A stretch of 64,000 nucleotides of DNA. It comes from Artemia franciscana. Taxonomy: Eukaryota; Arthropoda; Branchiopoda; Anostraca; Artemiidae. The DNA lies in NCBI RefSeq assembly GCF_032884065.1, contig NC_088875.1, forward strand, positions 44,749,291 to 44,813,290. The letters run 5' to 3'. This document shows, one piece after another, positions 22,235 to 33,879 of this stretch (positions are counted from its first letter, which is position 1; the number at the start of each line of letters is the position of its first letter). Below the pieces are notes generated by a model. It saw only the letters and a list, made by a program, of their open reading frames with translations, ran no database searches and was not told the DNA's origin. Position numbers and translations under genes: made by a program.

Positions 22235-23946
22235 AAACAGTTCGTGGTAACGAACTGTAGTAAGGAGCGACCCGGCTCAATAGTAACCAAAACTCTAAAA
22301 AACGGAATTTTGATACCAATAGCTATATCAAAAGAATCGCATTTTAATGCTGGTTTTAAATATATAAGTTTCATCAAGTTTAGTCTTACCCATTAAAAGT
22401 TACGAGCCTGGGAAAATTTGCGTTATTTTAGAAAATAGGGGGAAACACCCCCTAAAAGTCATAGAATCTTAACGAAAATCACACCATCAGATTCAGCGTA
22501 TCAGAGAACCCTATTGTAGAAGTTTCGAGCTCCTATCTACAAAAATGTGGAATTTTGCATTTTTTGCCAGAAGGCAGATCACGAATGCGTGTTTATTTGT
22601 TTTTTTGTTTTTTTTTGTTTTTTTTCCCAGGGGTGATCGTATCGACCCAGTTGTCCTAGAATTTTGCAAGAGGGCTCATTCTAACGGAAATGAAAAGTTC
22701 TAGTGCCCTTTTTAAGTGACCAAAAAAATTGGAGGGCACCTAGGCCCCCTCCCACGCTAATTATTTTCCCAAAGTCAACGGATCAAAATTCTGAGATAGC
22801 CATTTTATTCAGCGTAGTCGAAAAACCTTATAACTATGTCTTTGGGGACGACTTACTCCCCCACAGTCCCCGTGGGAGGGGCAACAAGTTACAAACTTTG
22901 ACCTGTGCTTACATATAGTAATGGTTATTGGGAAGTATACAGGCGTTTTCAGGAGGATTTTTTTGGTTGGGGGGAGGGATTAAGAAGAGGGGGATATGCT
23001 GGGGGAACTTTCCATCGAGAATTTGTCATGGGAGAAGAAAACTTCCATGAAGGGAGAGCAGGATTTACTAGCATTATTTAAAAAAAAATTAAAAAATAAA
23101 TGTGAAAAAGCTTTTTCAGCTGGAAGTAAGGAACAGCAATAAAACTTAAAACAAACAGAAATTATTACCCATATAAGGGGCTCACCTCCTTATGATACCT
23201 AGCTCTTTACGCTAAAGTATTTTTAGTAATTTCAACTATTTATTCTACGGCTTTTGTGATTCAGGGGTCATTCTTAATGAATTGGGATAAAATTTAAGCT
23301 TTAGTGTAAAGAGCGAGGTACTGACGATGGGGCGAATCCCCTCATATATGTAATAAAAACATGAAAATACAAAAGTTCTTTACGTAAGCTAATTTATAAG
23401 TTACGTAAATCTTTTACCAATAAAAAGATTCGTAAAAAATTAAAAGTTCTAGTTGCCTTTTTAATTAACCAAAAAATCGGAGGGCAACTAGGCTTCGCCC
23501 CCGCTCTTTTTTTCTCAAAATCATTCGATCAAAATTATGAGAAAGCCATTTAGCCCCCCCAAAAAATATGTAAATTTCGTTTTGATTATTCCTCTGCGGA
23601 GAGCAAAATCAAAATATGCATTGATTCAAAAACGTTCAGAAATTAAATAAAAAAAAACGAGTTTTTTTAACTGAAAGTAAGGAGCGACATTAAAACTTAA
23701 AACGCACAGAAATTACTTCGTATATGAAAGAGGCTGCTTCCTCATCAACGCCCCGCTCTTTACGCTAAACTTTTTTACTGTTTTAAAAAGAAGAATTGAG
23801 AGAAAGAGTCAAACTTTAGCGTAAAGAGCGGGGCGTTGATGAGGAAGCAGCCTCTTTCATATACGAAGTAATTTCTGTACGTTTTAAGTTTTAATGTCGC
23901 TCCTTACTTTCAGTTAAAAAAAAACTCGTTTTTTTTTATTTAATTT
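22235..23946 (+). mobile_element. Composite repeat element, copy B (most complete)
   Basis: The order is: a small hairpin TTCGTGGTAACGAA with AACTGTAGTAAGGAGCGAC (22238-22270); an AT-rich leader with the CAGATTCAGCGTATCAGAG segment; a poly-T tract; one satellite-like unit in reverse (22640-22910); a GGAAAA/GGGGGA-rich part (22940-23060); a diverged foldback (23108-23345); another partial satellite-like unit (23430-23560); and the perfect terminal palindrome (23641-23946). No protein is encoded. Copies A and C keep parts of this order, so the whole ~1.7 kb appears to move or amplify as a unit. Confidence 0.65.
23641..23946. repeat. Foldback palindrome family 1, near-perfect ~306 bp
   Basis: Arms of ~128 bp with almost no mismatches and a ~45-55-base spacer. 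The outer ends are AATTAAATAAAAAAAAACGAG and its complement. It includes CTGAAAGTAAGGAGCGAC, GTATATGAAAGAGGCTGC and GCCCCGCTCTTTACGC. An RNA from either strand would fold into a long hairpin. It is the least diverged member in the window. Confidence 0.9.
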
Positions 23947-24092
23947 TATTAGAATCCATAGATTTTACCTTGAAAATTATTTGACTTTATTTCTGCTCAT
24001 TTTCGGTTTAATAAGTCTCTTTACTTTTCTTTAGAAAACTCGCTCCGTATTTTTCAAATACACATACAATCTGTAAGTGATTAAATAAAAAA

Positions 24093-24300
24093 AAATCTAC
24101 TGAAAGTAAGGAGCAACATCAAGCCTTAAAACCAACAGAAATTATTACGCATATGAAAGGGCTTGCCCTCTTTACGTTGGCATTTTCCACGTAGGGGAGT
24201 ATTTTCTGCTGGGTATTATCCGCAGGGGGGGGGGGGGTATTTCCCGGGGTGTTTTTCGGGAGAGGGGCATTTTCCGCGGGGCTAAACACCGACCAACAGT
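24093..24300. repeat. Half foldback plus GGAAAA minisatellite fragment
   Basis: CTGAAAGTAAGGAGCAAC through 'CATATGAAAGGGCTTGCCC' is one arm of foldback family 1 without its partner. It is followed by CATTTTCCACGTAGGGG-type repeats and a G12 run at about 24226-24238. Confidence 0.7.
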
Positions 24301-24706
24301 CGTATCAACAGTCGTATAATAGCATAAAATAGGCGGGAGGGGTAAAGCTTAAGTCTTAAACTCCTAATTATAGCCGACCTTCACGTTAAATACTGAAGAC
24401 TAAAAAAAATCAGAGAAAAAAATTCCTACATTTGTCAAATTATATTTTGTTAGTAGTAGTACATTTTGGCACGCCATTGCATGTTTTTGCACGATACTCA
24501 CGATACGCACGATAGCCATATACTCACACAAGTGAACACCGAGTAGAAATCTACCCACATCTCATAGTGATATCTTTACAAGCTCCCAGAAAACATTCTC
24601 ATATTATTATTAGATATGGAAAGGCAAGTACAGTCTTTGTCACTATGATCGAATAGTCCAATACTGACGTTTTTGACGTAGCCTCAAAAACGTCCCCTTT
24701 CCATCG
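24301..24706. other. Probable 3' flank of the minus-strand gene, no clear signal
   Basis: Two short direct repeats, TATGGAAAGGCAAGTACAG (24615) and TATGGAAAGGCAGTATAG (24712), are present. No AATAAA signal in the minus orientation was evident close to the open frame's stop. Confidence 0.35.
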
Positions 24707-25078
24707 TTAGTTATGGAAAGGCAGTATAGTTTTTTTGACAACGTCAGAATAAAAGACAGTATTAAGATAAATATTTACAGGTGGATCATAGTTACTAGCA
24801 GCCTTTGGGTCCTTCTCAATCGGTTCATGAGTCCCTTCTTCTTCAGATTTACTTCCATTTTCAGTCCACCATCGATCCTCATCAAAGTCCCGAAATAGAC
24901 AATGATTAAACGGACCTTGTGTATTTTCAAAAATTGTTGGCGGTATAGCCCTCTGTTGAGTGTCAAGTGAATCATCACTATATCCATTGTAGCTGGCATC
25001 GGTAGAATGACTTTCTTGATAATCAAAGCGTAGATCACAAGGGGGCGGTGTGCTTGGTCTGAGGAATTGCACTGATAA
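24707..25078 (-). CDS. Predicted exon (possibly terminal) of unidentified host gene
   Basis: On the minus strand, TTGTATTTGCAG is an acceptor directly before TTATCAGTGCAATTC. The frame stays open for 123 codons to a stop at 24707. It enters in phase 0, which fits the phase-0 end of the exon at 28535. The product is acidic and polar: 'LSVQFLRPSTPPPCD', 'DYQESHSTDASYNGYSDD', 'FRDFDEDRWWTENGSKSEEE'. An alternative donor (CCT|GTAAAT) at 24779/24778 would end the exon after exactly 100 codons, so the last 23 residues are uncertain. No known domain was recognised; the region looks disordered. Confidence 0.6.
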   Translation of the reverse strand, partial: LSVQFLRPSTPPPCDLRFDYQESHSTDASYNGYSDDSLDTQQRAIPPTIFENTQGPFNHCLFRDFDEDRWWTENGSKSEEEGTHEPIEKDPKAASNYDPPVNIYLNTVFYSDVVKKTILPFHN

Positions 25079-27399
25079 CTGCAAATACAAGCTAATTAGA
25101 GATCGATCGAGGTTTATATTGACGGTTTTTTTTTACTTCACATATATATACACTTTTTTTTATTTTAGTGTAATTTTATACTTAATATAATACACTTTTT
25201 ATAAAAAACTGCCTTTTTCTATACCACTGTAGTAGCTCATGTAATTAACATCAGGAATTTGCCACACCTACGTGCTTAATTTGTCACATCTACGTGCTTT
25301 TGTAATTAACCGAAAAAAATATTTAAAATAAAATCAATATTTCTACAAAAAACTTTTACCATTATAAGAAGCTTGTAGACATAGTTATGTAAAATGCAGT
25401 AATTTTTGGTGGGATTTAACAAAAAATATGATTTGTCGAATGAAATTTTCAATTGACAAATTAGATTTTTTGTTAATTCTTGTACCTCAAATCTATCTCT
25501 GTGTCTACTGCAAACCTTTACCAGCATCGGCATCAAACCTTTACCAGCAAACTAATTTTAAATTTTTCAGGTATTTTTCCAGTTTGAATTAAGAAATTAA
25601 AATTATCACTCAGACACCACAAATATTTTTGCAGTTTACATAATAACTTTAGCGATTCTGTTAAAACTTTATGAATTATTCTAGCTCCAACTGAAAAATC
25701 AGATTTTTGTTAATTCTTGTACCTCATATCTACCACTGTATCTACCGCAAACCTTTACCAGCAAACTAATTTTAAGATTTTCATATATTTGTCTAGTTTG
25801 AATTAAAAAATAAAAATCAATACAAAAAGTAGACCACTGGAATCTTCTCGGAAATCCTATGCAGGACATTTACAGTCCCTTAGCTGGAACAAAAAGAAAA
25901 ATATTTTGCTTGAACAACAATGAAAATCGTTCTTTCAATGGAAATCACAATCAATGGCGTTTTTTTCTGTGCAGCTAGCGGGCACTGGAACATCACTGAG
26001 ATCTATTGAAAGCTGTTTAACGGATCATTTTAAAGAAAATTACTTCATCCGTTCACTTTTGCAATTACCAAAACACAATATTTAAATTGAAATCAATTTT
26101 TTCACAAAATTACATTTTTGTATACAATAGTTACCAAAAACGAATCTATCCCTGGGAAAAAATAATTTAATTTGCTCTTTGAATTGTAATATGAAGATCG
26201 ATGAATGTGACATCATTGATATGATTTTTTTTCAAAATCAAAGCTCTAAACAACTTTTCTCAAAACGGGTAACTTATCTCAATCCTTTTCTTCAGACCAG
26301 AAAATGTCAGTTTACCAATTTTCAAAAAGATATGGAGCCGTCTTGGAGGAAAAAAATACATACTGCATACGTACACAATTGCTCACTTAAGAGAGTAGAT
26401 TGATTCTCCAATTCCGCAATAGCATAATTTTCGCATTATTCTTTATTCACGAAGCGGGAAAACGACAATTTTCATTGAATTGAAAAACTCTCCTTCCTGT
26501 TTATCCTTCAAAAGAATTACACGTTTTTAGCACTTGTAGTCTCCTTGGATTTGCAGTGATTCTCGCAAATTAGCAATTTCAACTGAATTAAGAAAATTCT
26601 TAACCGCTGATTACGTAGTCCATCATTTTTGTTTGTAAGTCATTGTAATGCTCGTTGCCAATGCGATTTTCGCTGTTGCTTGTTCCATGCCTTTTATTTT
26701 AGCTGTTTACAGTCGTTTGTCATCTTGTATAATTTTGCATGCGTAATAGTAACCAAAAACAATTCCACCGCTGGGAAAAAATGACGTAATTTGCTCTTAT
26801 GACAGGCATGTACGAAGCGTGTTTTTTAATTGAGGTCCGTTTTACTGCGAACGCTAGTATTTCACGCGCATACCGTAACGAGCACGTGCGTCATGTGTCA
26901 GCATGTCTCGGGAAGAACTCGAATCAGCGTCTAAAATCAATCATAAACCCAGTTATCAACCAATCCTGTCATCAACCCACTCTGATTCTAGTTGGCTTTA
27001 CCAATAGGCATTCTCAGAGTGCTTGGAAGAACCTTAGTCGGTCATGAGGCAACCTAAGAATCTTGGTCGTCCCAATGCCATTCCACTGGGATTTTTTAGT
27101 AGTCAAAACTCAGAGTGTTTGATAACATCTCAGTCCCCAGTTTTGCCTACAACTCCAGTGGACTTTGTCCGTCGCAAGTCATGCCAAGAATATCGGTTAC
27201 CCCGATCGCAATTCCAGTGTGTTTTCCCAGTAGGCAAAGCTCATATGATATGAACAACCATGGTTATCCACTTGCCAGCAAGCCTTGTGGACATGGTCGA
27301 TCATAAATCTTTGAATATTTTTTTTGGTTTCCAATTGCCTTCAAAAGGCTCACAGAACTGATAGACTATTTGGATTATCCTGAGGAGGAATAATAGACT
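25079..27399. other. Probable intron; direct repeats, no exon found
   Basis: AT-rich. A ~120-bp direct repeat is present: about 25465-25610 and 25702-25830 share TGTTAATTCTTGTACCTCA and CAAACCTTTACCAGCAAACT. A second, weaker pair (26120-26175 and 26745-26800) shares AGTTACCAAAAACGA-like and CTGGGAAAAAATRAYRTAATTTGCTCT boxes. Positions 26800-27310 have open plus-strand frames with degenerate internal repeats ('CCAGTGTGTTTTCC' types), but no domain or splice support. Confidence 0.45.
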
Positions 27400-28362
27400 A
27401 TCATCAAGAGGTGATAATACTAGTGCCCTTGTTGAGCGGTCAAAAACACGAAGGGCAACTGGTCCCCTCCCACCCACCTTTTCTTCTAAAGTTATCCAAT
27501 CAAAATTATGAGACAGCCATGTTGTTCAGCATAGTTGAAAAGCTCAGTAACTACGTCTTTGAGGACAACATAACCCTCTAGAGCCCCTCGGGAAAGCTTT
27601 GTAAGTCAGGAAATTTGCCCACTGTTTACGTATAGTATTTCTTATTGGGAAGTACGCAGACATTTTCTGGGGAGAGGGAGAATTTTCTGCTAAGGGCGTT
27701 TTCTACGGGAAAAATTTTCCTTGGGAGAGAAGTTCCCAGGGTGAACCTTCCAAGGGAAATTTTTATATGGGGGAATCTGCCAAAATTCAAACATTTTTAT
27801 TTGTCTTACCTTCTCCTTGCCGACTCAATTTCGCATGTGGAAATATTAAGGAGTCCGTGGAAAATATATACCGGCTTGGAATTATCTAGTATATCTTCCC
27901 GTAGGTGAGGGAATTTTCCACAGGAGAAAATTTCCATGGGAGACTTTTCCACAGGGTAAATTCTCCAGAGGTAATTTTCTGCGGGAGCTCCCTTCTACAA
28001 GAGGGCAGAGGGTATTTCTGAGAAAAATTTTCCACGGAAAGGGGATTTTCCGCATGATCTTAAAAACAATCAAAATTAAAGTCTTTTCCAAATAAAATTG
28101 GGCTAAGAAAAATTTTCCGCGAGAAATTTTCCAGGGGTAATTTTCAGCAAGACTGTCCCCTCTTCAACGCCCCTCTCTTTACGCTAAAGTTTTTTATTAC
28201 TTTAAATGTAGAATTGTGACAAAGAGTCAATTTTTAGGGTAAAGAGCGGGGCATTGAGGAGGGGACAGCCCCTTTCATATACGGAATAATTACTGTTTCT
28301 TTTAGTGTTAGTGTCGCTCCTAACTTTCAGTTAAAAAAAAAACTTCTTTTTTTTTTTGTTTA
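27400..28362 (+). mobile_element. Composite repeat element, copy C (5'-truncated)
   Basis: One reversed satellite-like unit (27410-27620, with CAAAATTATGAGACAGCCATG) is followed by ~480 bp of GGAAAATTTTCC-type minisatellite (27655-28140). A foldback palindrome of family 1 follows at about 28138-28362, with GCTCTTTACGCTAAAG at the left and GTAAAGAGCGGGGC at the right, ending CTCCTAACTTTCAG. It lies in the predicted intron just downstream of the exon at 28535-28740. It has the same order as copy B but lacks the leader. Confidence 0.65.
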
Positions 28363-28534
28363 ATAAGGCTGGAGACCACTAATGATGATAATAAATTATA
28401 TTACATAAAAAGTATAAAAATAATAGTATAGCTCTACATTAAAATTACATACTCTGCTCCACACATTGCCCCACTGCTCACATATGAGGATAAATCTTGG
28501 AAATATTTTATTTAAAAGCACAGGACCAATTTAC

Positions 28535-28740
28535 CTGTTGGTTTGAAACTGCTGAAACTGTTGGTCTCGGCAGAAACTGCTCTTCCCAAGAGGGTCCTAG
28601 TGGTCCTTGATTTGCTAACCTTTGATAAGCTGCCCAATGTGATGGACCTTGTGGGGGCTGGTTTGGTAAACTTCGTCCACACTGAGGAAATTGAGGGGCT
28701 GATTCAGACGAAGACTGCTCCTGTAACCTAGGACGCCAAC
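28535..28740 (-). CDS. Predicted internal exon, Pro/Gln-rich host protein
   Basis: The minus-strand acceptor TTCTTTTTTGCCAG is followed by GTTGGCGTCCTAGG, and the donor is AACCAACAG|GTAAAT at 28535/28534. It is 206 bp: two bases complete the Gly codon begun by the exon at 29043, then 68 codons, ending in phase 0. The product includes 'WRPRLQEQSSSESAPQF', 'LPNQPPQGPSHWAAYQRL' and 'GPSWEEQFLPRP'. It is rich in Pro, Gln and Ser, so probably disordered. The good splice sites, exact phase match on both sides and absence of stops support a real exon. The gene was not identified. Confidence 0.7.
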
Positions 28741-29042
28741 CTGGCAAAAAAGAATAATTGTTTAAACCGAATTTACATTGTGTTCTGTTTTCTATGCCTA
28801 TGGTAGCCAGGATTTTGATAAGAAGGGAAAACCAAATATATTAAAGCAATAGATTGATCATAGCTTGTATAATTTCTAAGCAAAACTTGATGTTACAAAT
28901 CTGCGAATTTGGAAAGTTTATTTTATGACACATCAGACATAGGGATATTGAGGGGGAAAGAAGAAGTGGCAGAGAGAGAGAGATAGAGAGGGGGAAAAGA
29001 GAGGGAAAGAACGACATAGACAAGGAAAATGAGAGTTCTTAC
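28741..29042 (-). other. Intron of the minus-strand gene
   Basis: 302 bp with GTAAGA at its 5' end (29042) and a strong pyrimidine tract before TGCCAG at its 3' end. It contains a purine-rich GAGAGAGAGATAGAGAGGG stretch on the plus strand (28972-28995). Confidence 0.65.
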
Positions 29043-29196
29043 CCATACTCTGAGGCCTTGGCGGTTGATTGAATTGCTGAAAAGGATGATGTGGCATGGG
29101 CGATGGCTGAAGTCCTCCCAACCCAGGTGGAACTGTTTGCATCGGAGCAAGAGGTTGTTGTGACAAAGGTTTAATGCTGCCATTATGTGGGTATCC
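29043..29196 (-). CDS. Predicted internal exon, Pro/Gln-rich host protein
   Basis: The minus-strand acceptor is ACTCTCTTATTAG|GGATACCC, and the donor is CAGAGTATGG|GTAAGA at 29043/29042. It is 154 bp, starting in phase 0 and ending one base into a codon that the exon at 28740 completes as Gly. The product is 'GYPHNGSIKPLSQQPLAP', 'VPPGLGGLQPSPMPHHPF' and 'QQFNQPPRPQSMG'. The composition is dominated by Pro, Gln and His. No domain was recognised. Together with the next exon it forms the best-supported splice pair in the window. Confidence 0.72.
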
Positions 29197-29704
29197 CTAA
29201 TAAGAGAGTATTTAAGCAAAAAATCCAGTGTTACAAAACAGCCAAACACCCAAAATAGCACTGAAATACTTTATAAAAACAGACATCGAGGGAAGCAATA
29301 TTTTACATAACAAAATATTTAATGGAGATAGACGGCACCATTGCTTTTCTTCTATCAAATTTTGTATCAAGACCATTTTATTGCCTACTGTATTTACGCT
29401 TTTGGTTTAATCAATTTGAAATAATCTTTATAAATTCGTTTATAAATGTGTGCGATATAAGCTCTTGTTTGCGATATAGTACAAGCCGCAGCTTTGATAG
29501 TTTGAATTTTAAGTAAGTAAATGTCAAGATCTATCAAAAAAACTTTTGAATTTTAAATTCATAGAAGAAAATTACGAAAAAAGAAATACTGCTTCCTTAA
29601 TTAACACCATGCGAACGTTTACTTGAACAAATGCGTGACCTACCAGTAAAACCCCGGCAAGTTTCTCGTTATTAAGCATAAAAATGGAACAAAACAGAAG
29701 GAAA
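29197..29704. other. Intron sequence, nothing recognised
   Basis: About 500 bp upstream (gene sense) of the exon at 29196, AT-rich, with no repeat matched inside the window before the HINE-like copy begins. Confidence 0.45.
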
Positions 29705-32462
29705 CAAGAGCTAAGAGCTCATATGGCACTTGTGACGAGGCAAGAAGAGCCAAGAGCCAAGAGATCATATGGTATGAGCTCTAGCAAAATTTTATGAATC
29801 AATAGATTGATTTAAAAGGAAAATAAGAAGCTTAATGCCGGTCAGGATTTAAAATAAGAGCTCTGAGTCACGATGTCCTTCTAAATATCAAAATTCATTA
29901 AGATCTGATCACCCACTCGTATGTTATAAATACCTAATTTTTTCTAATTTTTCCTCTTCCTTTAGCCCCCAGATGGTCGAATCTGGGAAAACGACTTTAT
30001 CAAAACAATTTGTGCAGCTCCCTGACACGCCAACCCATTTTCATCGTCTTAGCACGTCCAGAAGCACCAAACTCGCCAAATAACTGAACACCTCCCCCCC
30101 CCCAGCTCAACCAAAGAGAGCGAATCCAGTACGGTTTCGTCAATAACGTATCAAGGACATTTGCTTATTGTATCCACCAAGCTTCATCCCGATTCCTCCA
30201 CTCCAAGTGTTTTCCAAGATTTCCACCCAACTCCCCCCATTGTCAAAAGATCTGGTCGAGATTTGAAATAAGAGCTCTGAGACATGAATTCCTTCTAAAC
30301 ACCAAATTTCATTAAGATCCGATCAACTATCCGTAAAATAAAAATACCCCAATTTTCACGTTTTCCAAGAATTCCGTTTTCCCCCTCCAACTCCCCCCAA
30401 AGTAACAGCATCTAGTCGGAATTTAAAATTAGAGCTTTAAAGCGCAAGACCCTTCTAAATATCAAATTTCATTAACATCTGGTCTCCCTTTCGTAAGTTA
30501 CAAATACCTCAATTTTCAAAATTACCCCCCCCCCCACTCCACCAAAAACAACAGATCCGGTCTGATTATGTCACTCACGTGCCTTAGACAGGTTTTTATT
30601 CTTCCCATCCAGTTTCATCCTGATATCACCGCTTTAAGTATTTTCTAAGATTTCCGATTCCCCTCAACTGCCCCCCCCCAATTACACTGGATCCGGCTGA
30701 GATTTAAAATAAGAGTCTGAGTCACTTCTAAATATGAGGTTTCATGAAGATCCGATCACTCCTTCGTAAGTTAAATATACGTCATTTTTTCTGATTTTTA
30801 AGAATTAACTCCCCCTTCCAATAGAGCGGATCCATTCCAATTATGTAAATCACGTATATAAGACTTCTGCTTATTTTCCCACCAAGTTTCATCCCGATCC
30901 CTCCAATCTCAGCGTTTTCCATGATTTTAGGTTCCCCCACTCCAAACTCCCCCCAATGTCACCAGATCCAGTCAGGAGTTAAAATAAGAGCTTTGAGACA
31001 CGATATCCTTCTAAATATCAAATTTCATTGAGATCTGATCACCAGTTCGTAAGAAAAAAACACCTCATTTTTTCTAATTTTTCAGGATTAACCCCCCCCC
31101 CCCAACTACCCTAAAGAGAGCGGATCCGTTCCGGGTATTTCAATCATATATCTAGGACTTGTGCTTATTTTTCCCACTAAGTTTCATCCCAATCCCTCCA
31201 CTCTAAGTGTTTTCCGAGTTTTAGGTTTCCCCCTCCCAACTCCTCCCCCCATGTTACCAGATCCGGTCGCGATTTAAAATAATAGCTCTGAGACACGGTA
31301 TCCTTCTAAATATCAACTTCCATTGAGATCCGATAACCCATTCGTAAGTTAAAAATACTTCATTTTTTCTAATTTTTCAGAATTAACCCCCTCCCCCAAC
31401 TACCCCAAAGAGAGCGGATCCGTTACAGTTATGTCAATCATTTATCTAGGACTCGTACTTATTTTTCCCACCAAGTTTCATCCCGATCCCTCCACTCTAA
31501 GCGTTTTCCAAGTTTTAGGTTTCCCCCTCCAAACTCTCCCCCCAATGTCACCAGATCTGTTCGAGATTTAAAGTAAGAGCATTGAGACACGATATCCTTC
31601 TAAATATCAAATTTCATTGAGATCCGATCACCCGTTCGTAAGTTAAAAATACCTAATTTTTTATAATTTTTCAGAATTACCCCCTCCAACTACCCCAGAG
31701 AGAGCGAATCCGTTCCAGTTATGTCAATTATGTATCTAGAACTTGCGCTTATTTTCCCCACCAAGTTTAATTCCGATCCCTCCACTCTAAGTGTTTTCCA
31801 AGTTTTAGGTTCCCCCCTCCCAACTCCCTCCCCCCAATGTCACCAGATCCGGTCGGGACTTAAAATAAGAGCTCTGAGACACAATATCTTTCTAGATATC
31901 AAATTTCATTGAGATCCGATCACCCGTTCGTAAGTTAAAAATACCTCATTTTTCTAATGTTTCTGAATTTCTCCTCCCCCCCCAACTACCCCAAAGAGAG
32001 CAGATCCATTCCGGTTGTGTAAATCATGTATCTAAGACTTGTGCTTATTTTTCCCACCAAGTTTCATCCCGATCCCTCCACTTTAAACGTCTTCCAAGCT
32101 TTAGGTTTCCCCCTCCCTACTCCCCCCCCCGTATCACCAGATCTGTTCGGGATTTAAAGCAAGAGCTCTGGGACACAATATCCTTCTAAATATCAAATTT
32201 CATTGAGATCCGATCACCCGTTTGGAAGTTATAAATACTTAAATTTTTCTATTTTCTCCGAATTAACGGGCCCCCCACTCCCCGCAGATGGTCAAATCGG
32301 GAAAACGACTATTTCTAATTTAATCTGGTCCGGTCCCTGATACGCCTGCCAAATTTCATCGTCCTAGCTTACCTGGAAGTGCCTAAAGTAGCAAAACCGG
32401 GACCGACAGACCGACAGAATTTGCGATTGCTATATGTCACTTGGTTAATACCAAGTGCCATA
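29705..32462 (+). mobile_element. HINE/DINE-like non-autonomous element, copy 3 (longest)
   Basis: It starts CAAGAGCTAAGAGCTC and ends with the perfect hairpin CACTTGGT-TAAT-ACCAAGTG plus CCATA. About nine ~290-bp internal units are present, anchored by ATTTAAAATAAGAGCTCTG. It is ~480 bp longer than copy 2 and ~690 bp longer than copy 1, so copies differ mainly in unit number. No target-site duplication could be read at the ends because both flanks are A-rich. It lies in the predicted large intron between exons at 29196 and 39436. Confidence 0.6.
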
Positions 32463-33879
32463 AAAAACACTCAGCACAAAAGAATTTTCAAATTCATGAA
32501 AACAAAGCAAACTTTGTTTTCAGCCGTTACTTGCAACAGGGCAGGGGGGACTGTCCCTCCAGACCGAAGTTTGCCCCACAGCTGAAATTTAGTTTCTGAA
32601 AACAATCTAGTCAAAACTAAGATAGGCCTGAATAATTCAAGCATTCAGTTTTCTTTGGTATATTTTTGCATTTATGGTACAATGTGGCTCATTTTTTATT
32701 TTTCACCGCCATTTTCACTTGATTTTGGAAATTTGACTTCAACTTTAACCCCCCCCCCAGGATTTTGACGAAATTATGTGACTAGATAGCAGGAAAAATA
32801 ATAACAGGCCTTCAAATAAATCACGGTTTTTTTTTCAAAAATAATCCATTAGGTATAGAGTTTGAAGGTCGATTACGAAACCATGTTATTATTGCATGTG
32901 TTTCCGACGGAAACTTTGTTTATTTAAAACAATAACATCATTGACGGTTCGTAAGAACATCACTGAGGGTTCATTGCAGGTTCGTAAGCTGAGGGTAGCT
33001 TAAAAAAACTTGGCTATTATTGTATTTGTTTTCAACGAGTATTTGTTTATTTAAAGAAATAACATCATTGAAGGCCAATTACGAAACCAACGTATTATTG
33101 ACTTCGACCGCACCCAGGCTTAAGCTATATTAATGGTATTGTATTCCATAATATCACTTATATCACATATTCCTCGCTTACTGTTGAATGGAGACGTATT
33201 TCGTTTAATAATAGTAGGAGAAATAATGTACTCTAGAAAAGTAAGAATTTTTTTATTAATAAAGTTAGAATTCCTCCGACTCTTGAGAAGCCGTGGTCAT
33301 TCGTGGATACACTGTTAAGTGTTTTTAGCATTCGGTCAGTGAAATAATTTCATAGCAAAAATCTGCCCTCCCTCTCTGACAATCCATGCTCCCAAATATC
33401 CTACCCTGCCCCTTCATGGGGGATCAATGACTCTTGACTCTCCATGCGGCTCTGACCAATGACCCTCTATGGGGGGTCTTGGCCCTATTAGTTCCAAAAT
33501 TCTCAGCGGTTAATGCCGTTCTCGCATACTATACCTCCCTGCCCATACGGGGTTAGACACCTGATTCCCTCCATGACCAGTGGCCCAGCCATGGTTCTCC
33601 TTAACTTGTGACCTTAAAAATGTTCTCCTTTTTTAACAGGCTTCACTATAAAAATATAACCTTAGCTTTTCCTGTGTCTTTTCTTCCCCCATTTAGCTAT
33701 CACTGACTCCTATTTTGACTCTTCTTTTACTTTATGATTCCTTCTTATGATGAAATTTATCCGTAATTTCAGGTTATTACAATCGCTACGAGATATAATT
33801 TATTCTTTTTCAGGCTATTTGAAACTCTTTAGAAAAAAAAAACAATTTGTTACTTTTCAGGCTACTTGAATCCATTTCA
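32463..33879. other. No gene; local direct repeats
   Basis: A direct repeat (about 32860-32945 and 33010-33100) shares TTATTTAAA-AATAACATCATTGA and the ATTACGAAACCA box. Between 33760 and 33920 three variants of TTTTTCAGGCTAYTTGAA occur about 60 bases apart and look like repeated splice acceptors. Positions 33360-33610 are C-rich, with degenerate CCCTCCATG units. Confidence 0.45.

Noticed and set aside
24707..25078. Assigning the minus-strand gene to a named family
   Set aside because: Low-complexity Pro/Gln/acidic sequence gives no reliable family signature; a name would be a guess.
26799..27306. Overlapping plus-strand open frames as a host gene
   Set aside because: Frames overlap, internal degenerate repeats are visible, no splice sites in phase and no domain.
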